From Lichenostomus cassidix (Eukaryota; Chordata; Aves; Passeriformes; Meliphagidae), in the NCBI GenBank assembly GCA_008360975.2, contig CM039179.1, positions 58,070,666 through 58,134,665 of the forward strand: 64,000 nucleotides of DNA, read 5' to 3'. The notes beneath the pieces are model-generated. The model did not search any database. It had not been told where the DNA came from and saw nothing but the letters and a program-made list of their open reading frames with translations. This document shows, piece by piece, positions 59,183-64,000 of the stretch. Made by a program: the position numbers and the translations under genes. Positions within the stretch are counted from its first letter, which is position 1. Each line of letters starts with the position of its first letter.

Positions 59183-60741
59183 CTCCCTCTACCTTCTATA
59201 TTGTATTATTAGTGTTTAAATTACAGGTTAAACCTGTCCAAGAAGTCTAAGAAATTTGATACTTTAGGATTTGCTGCCAATTCTGGATTGTAAGACTATG
59301 TTTCCAGAGGTGCTTTTTCTCTGTTTTCAGTTAAGATTAGTGGTGACTGAAGCTCTATGGAAATGCTGCAAATTTTAGTATCATTACTTTTTTCAGACCT
59401 TACTGTTGAAAGCAAAAAACCTGATTCCTCAAGAATCCTTTAATGCAAAAAACAGCACCATTTACTGCTGATACCAGTCTTCAAGAGTAAGAGAATAACA
59501 AGAACACATGAAATTACTGAGGTCCTAGAATTGTCTCTGAAAGCAATCTAAGTCCAGATGCTTTGCATGTTTATTTGAATTCCTCATTTAAGCATCTGCA
59601 GTACAGGTGTCCTGTTTTCTTCTGCTATTTTCTTTTTCTTTTGCCTTTTATTCCCCTTGCCTGCAAGCAATATTTGTCTATCCTTTATCCTAGTCATATA
59701 TGAGTTTAACTCGTTCAGGAAGAGGCTATTGAAAAGATTAATTTTAAAATGTTGCATCTGATCACTAAGAAACTTGAGTTCTTATTTGAAACAAAAGATA
59801 AATTGTTTGATTTCATTGCAATTCTGATTAATAAATATAAAACACACTTTAGGATTGCATAGTCAGGGACCTGGTCCCTAAGTGATTAGATACACATTAT
59901 ACAAACAGTAAAACAGCTTTTGGATCGGCAAAAAAATTATAATTTATAGTTATTAACTTGTGGCTTTTATATGGTTTTCCACTCATTTCTGGCAAATTAT
60001 TAGTTTATTAAACATGAATGTAAGAATTTGACACAGAGTTCAGATGTTTTTTTACCATGAGTGAATTACTGAGACTCAAAGCAAACATTATCACTTACAG
60101 TTTAAAATTTTCATTTCAGGAATTGTTCTTTCTATTCAATAATAACATACTTTTATAGCTGATCACGAAGCAAATTTAAAATCACAATATTTTAGAGAAG
60201 GAAGCAAACATTGATAGCAAAAGGAAAGTAAAACCACCCAGGCACTTACATAGGGGAGCAGTGTTTTTCACTGCAAAACTTGTCTTAAATGTGAGACAGG
60301 TTTATTTCAGCTTTTTTATTAAAGAGTGTTGAAACTCTGTGTGATATGTAGGGTACTTCTACATATATAACTAGTTTCTAGCCTTTTTGTAGACTAAGTT
60401 GAGCTACTCTGCAAGCAGGGAAGCAATGCTCCAAAGGCATAAAAACAAAAGATGTAAAGAAAGAATTACTTGAATCTTAGAGTGCCTAAGCTGGAGGAGG
60501 GTTAATTCTTAAGTTTTTGATTTATTGTAGTTTTTTGACTACAAAATTATGACTTAGTGTAAAAGAAGCTGTGTTTTCAAGAATAACACACACTGTTCTA
60601 CCAAGTAAAAGGGAGTCTAGTTCTCTTTTGCAGAATAACCACAATCTCTTGATTTTTTTTATTGGACATTGAAGCAAAATTTTTCATTAAGTATTTCTTT
60701 CTTTTACTAGCCATGAATAAAAATTTCTTCTTTTAGGAAAA

Positions 60742-61320
60742 TCATTGCTGGCAGGTTGAGAGAGGTGATCCTGCCCCTCTACTTAGCCCTCAAAAGGCAC
60801 ATCTGGAGTGCTGTGTCCAGCTCTGGGCTCCTCAGCACAAGAGAGACAGGGAACTTCTGGAGCAGGTGCATAGGAGAGCTACAAAAATGACTGAGGAACA
60901 TCTCTCTTTTGAGGAAAGGCTGAGAGAGCTGGGCCTGTTCAACCTTGAGAAGAGATGACTGAGAGGGGTCCTCATCAAAGTTTACCAGTATCTGGAGGGA
61001 GGGTGTCAAGAGGATGGAGCCAGGCTTTTCTTGATGGTGCCAAGACATAGGACAAGAAGCAATGGGCAGAAAGGAATGCCCAGGATGATGCACAGGAAAT
61101 TCCACCTGAACATGGGGAATAATTTCTTTACTGTGCAGGTGACCATGCACTGGAACAAATTTCCCAGAGAGGCTGTGGAGTCTCCCTATCTGGATATATT
61201 CAAGAACCAGCTGGATGCAATCTCATGCCATGTGCCCTGGGATGGCCCTGCTTGAGCAGGAAGTTTGGGCCAGATGATTCCCTGTTGTCCTTTCCAACCT
61301 GATCCATTCTGCAATGGGTA
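60742..61320 (+). mobile_element. CR1 LINE 3' fragment, best preserved copy, forward strand
   Basis: This copy covers the last part of CR1 ORF2 and the tail. It reads GAGAGAGGTGATCCTGCCCC, TCTACTTAGCCCTC, CAGCTCTGGGCTCCTCAGCA, CAAGAGAGACAGGGAACTTC, GAGAGCTGGGCCTGTTCAAC, GAGGGAGGGTGTCAAGAGGA, AATTCCACCTGAACATGGGG, AATAATTTCTTTACTGTGCA, GAGAGGCTGTGGAGTCTCCC and TTTCCAACCTGATCCATTCT. The frame carries stops, so it is dead. Its tail shares the GGCCCTGCTTGAGCAGG block with the copy near 35.9 kb. The ORFs at 60779-61150 (-), 61031-61255 (+) and part of 61186-61551 (-) are shadows. Confidence 0.93.
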
Positions 61321-62650
61321 CAGAAGTAAGATGTGACATCTAAGTCCAGATTTTAAATATTCTTTCTTGGGGGGCACCAAATGAAGATTCCTCCTGCTGC
61401 TTTGAAGGTGAGGGAAAGATTGAAAGAAAGGAATAAAAGAAAATAGAAAAGAAATCTGGTGTTGGCTACTAATAGATCCTGCTTTTCTTCCAAAGGCTAT
61501 TTTAAAGTTACAAAGGTGTCTCATGATTCCCATCAATAAAAGATAGAGCATAATTCTTTCTCCCTGGCCCTGCAGAGCTGGACCTTAGTCACACAAAGAG
61601 ATCCACATTGGCTTCAGTGAAGCAGCTTGTATGTTTGATACAAACACAGACATATATTCATATACAATTCTGTAATTATCCATGTGCATAACAATTTGCA
61701 GGACAGCCACCTCATGTTTATGTCTGACCTACTTTAATTGTATTAAGCACAGCTAAAATTTCTTGTCCTCCTGCCAGCCTGCCACACTCTTAACTCTGTA
61801 TGAGGCTTCTAGGAAGGAAAATAAACCTGTGTGCAATCTTTCACATTCATGGACTTTTTCTATTGTTTATTTTACTTCCATCTAAAGTTGAAGTAAATGG
61901 GTACATCAGTTAGCAATATGAAAGCAGAGAATTTTGTATAGATTACAGTTTTCATGGAAACAAAGGACAGCACAGCACACATGCTGGTGCAAATTAGGAG
62001 AGTAGAGGCATAAATCACATCCTTATATAGCAAAGAAATTGTTCTGCTGCCACTTTCAGTGTGTGTAAGAGGCAGGCTGGGACATCCAGCTGCATTTTCC
62101 ACTCTGGCTTTTGAAGGCAAACTGTAGAAACTGGAAGCATTTTGACTCCTAAGCAGCACACTGAAAAATATTTTGAGAAAATGTGGAAAGAATGAATATA
62201 ACATTCTTTTCTTTAAAGGGAACAGTCAAAATTGACTGTTGCGATGACAAAGCAATTTCACTGCATGACTGTGGCTTCTACTGCTGTGTTAAGGTTTTCT
62301 TTGTGTTAGTGCCCACACCTGGGTAGCTACAGATCCATGGCAATGTTGCACTCTTACATCAGTATGTCTGAGTACTGAAGGTATTATTGTAAGCCAATAG
62401 TATGGACTGCAAAGGATTTGGGAGATAGTGACTGTGCTACATTTCCTTTAAAGTGTGCTCTATTGATTTGGTGGTTTTTCCTGCTGAGTGTGTTTGTATC
62501 TTGATGTCTTGGATATCTCCAATCAAGTGACATAGAAAACAGAAGATAGATTATTTGTTTTACTCAATGATAAATCCATTTAACTTATACTAAATTTGCT
62601 TCCGTTTTCAGATGGCTATAGCACAAGAACAGTGAACTTTACCAGACGGG
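61321..62650. other. Non-coding sequence, no gene seen
   Basis: Unique-looking DNA. The reverse 110-aa frame 61872-62204 begins with a hydrophobic stretch but has no recognised domain and no context. It is most likely chance. Confidence 0.6.
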
Positions 62651-62651
62651 T

Positions 62652-62757
62652 CTACTGCTACTGCTACTGCAAATAAAACCAAAAAACAAAAAACCACAAC
62701 CAAAAAAAGAAAAAAAAACCCAAAAAACAAAAAGGAAAAACAAAAAACAACAACCAA
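62652..62757 (+). repeat. (CTACTG)3 run followed by an A-rich tract
   Basis: CTACTGCTACTGCTACTGC at 62652-62670 is followed by about 85 bp made almost only of A and C words (CAAAAAAC, AACCAAAAAAAG). Simple sequence; no transposon body found before it. Confidence 0.88.
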
Positions 62758-64000
62758 ATTGAAGCCTTTCTTCATCTGAATCTTATCAAAGTCTGTTATC
62801 TGGGGATTTGAATTTCATTAAAATTGTCTCACTAGGTGACACATGTAAGTGTACTCAAGCCTTGGGCCTGTGGGTATCACTGCACTCATATATACATCCA
62901 GCAGCAAGTAATTTGAACAGAACAAAAACATAGATTTGAAGGACAGTAAAAGCAGTTTTAACTCTATAGCATGTGTTTTATTCAGGTAGCATTCTAACAA
63001 ACTTGATAGCTAATGATACCTTCCATTAATGTAAATTAATACCTTCTATCGTTTCCTTCTACCTTTTATGTTTTCCCGAAAACAACTTTGCTGTCCTTGG
63101 AAAATATGGGAGAAATGACAGCTATTCTGTGTGGCAGATATGTGAAGAGAATTTGAGTATATTTGAGGTTAGATGGATTTAGAAAGCATACAATATAAGC
63201 AGGGTGTTTCTGTATTGAATGAACACTGCTTTTGTAGCAACAGAGAAAGGGAAAATCCACAACATGCAGCAATTTGCCTTAGGGATGTAGTGCTGTGTTT
63301 AGCCTGAATGGTCAGGGTTTAAAAACTTATGCAGCAAAGTTGAAGAAAGTTAATATGATAGTACCCCTAAAGCATATATATTAATTATTGGATAAATGGA
63401 GACCACAAGAACAAGAAGGACAATAAACTGGGTTAAGCCAAATACCCAAAAGTTCATCTCCAATGATGGCCAACAACAGACGCTAACAGAAAGGAGTAAA
63501 ATAGGTCAAGCATACAATGATGCTTTACCAGCCTCCAGCAATGTGTGGCTTTTGGCTTTCCCAAGCCAGAAATGTCATTTTGAGGTGGTATTTGGGGACA
63601 GATTATTTGAAGGGGGGCGGGGGGGCAAAAAAGTCTTTAAAATTGAATGTTTGTACTGAGCCCATTGTAAAGCATCTATAATAAATTTCTAAAATACTAT
63701 TCTAATTCAGTTTTCTTGTAGATTGTTTACTTCAAAATACCTACAGGAACCTGTAATATTTAGTGCTAACTGCTGGTGGGGGGAGGTGTTAAAATTGTGC
63801 AGAAGTATTTAATGTTTTCACTAGGCTATGAAAACTCTATGATATAGCTCACAGTACTTCAAGAAAAAGTTCATCCCATGCAGCTTGGTTGCTATTCACA
63901 TGTACTATAATACCCACTTTTGTGGGCTATTCAGAATTAGAAAAATCATTGAAAAAAATCCTGAAATGCCACAGATGTCCCAGTTTTAGAGCATCAGAGC
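62758..64000. other. AT-rich non-coding sequence to the window end, no gene seen
   Basis: Unique-looking DNA. The forward 87-aa frame 63396-63659 is isolated and reads through a G-run near 63613-63626. Its composition is ordinary but no domain is recognised. No repeat tail reaches the window edge. Confidence 0.6.

Larger units (their letters stand above)
57041..60738. other. AT-rich non-coding sequence, no gene seen
   Basis: Unique-looking DNA. Local marks are the 16-bp tandem duplication at 57523-57554, a slightly GC-richer part at 57700-57900 with frames of 64-80 codons on the reverse strand, and an A-rich tract at 59118-59182. No recognised protein and no repeat family. Confidence 0.65.

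Noticed and set aside
60779..61551. Two reverse frames of about 120 codons
   Set aside because: Both are antisense to a forward CR1 copy or its flank and have no domain of their own.
1..64000. tRNA, rRNA, snRNA or known microRNA genes
   Set aside because: I looked for a GGTTCGA-type B box with cloverleaf context, for rRNA cores and for common microRNA seeds on both strands, and found none convincing. A covariance-model search would be needed to exclude diverged copies.

Overview
The window looks like bird nuclear DNA, most likely from a songbird. It is AT-rich (well over half A+T by eye). Its interspersed repeats are the two classic avian kinds: decayed CR1 LINE pieces and solo LTRs of endogenous retroviruses. 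I recognised no Alu/B1-type SINE, no L1, and no bacterial features. The CR1 pieces end in the usual ATTCTATGATTCT-like 3' tail. The host assignment rests on recognising these families from memory, so it is an inference.

I found no protein-coding gene I can support, no rRNA or tRNA, and no CRISPR array. The longest ORFs are either shadows of repeats (the LTR at 36.5-37.0 kb, the LTR at 41.4-42.5 kb, the CR1 copies near 26.0 and 61.0 kb) or short open stretches without a recognisable domain. The window reads as a gene desert or the inside of a very large intron. Exons under about 150 bp cannot be excluded by eye.

Layout. 1-15.8 kb: AT-rich unique sequence with a GC-richer patch at 2.4-3.7 kb and a possible old LTR near 5 kb. 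15.8-36.1 kb: seven CR1 pieces (15.8, 19.6, 22.5, 24.7, 26.0, 31.5 and 35.9 kb), plus a possible short eighth near 30.7 kb, in unique sequence. Also here are a 161-bp-spaced duplication, a purine-rich quadruplex-type tract at 27.3 kb, and a poly(A) run ending in a perfect DR1 nuclear-receptor motif at 32.9 kb. 36.5-57 kb: five solo LTRs of different types (36492-37052, 41406-42453, 43597-44178, 46272-46750, 56311-56823). Three have a clean or nearly clean target-site duplication of 4, 5 or 6 bp. The last sits inside an older CR1 copy. Two more reverse-strand CR1 copies lie at 51.5 and 52.4 kb, and a striking 16-bp repeat plus perfect 34-bp palindrome at 54.3 kb. 57-64 kb: unique sequence with one good forward CR1 copy at 60.7-61.3 kb.

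No genes work together here. What can be read is insertion history: CR1 pieces are old and eroded, LTRs came later, and every retrovirus has been reduced to a solo LTR. I found no new system. The best leads are the nested insertion, the DR1 motif, the palindrome cluster, and a few unique stretches that may be conserved non-coding elements.
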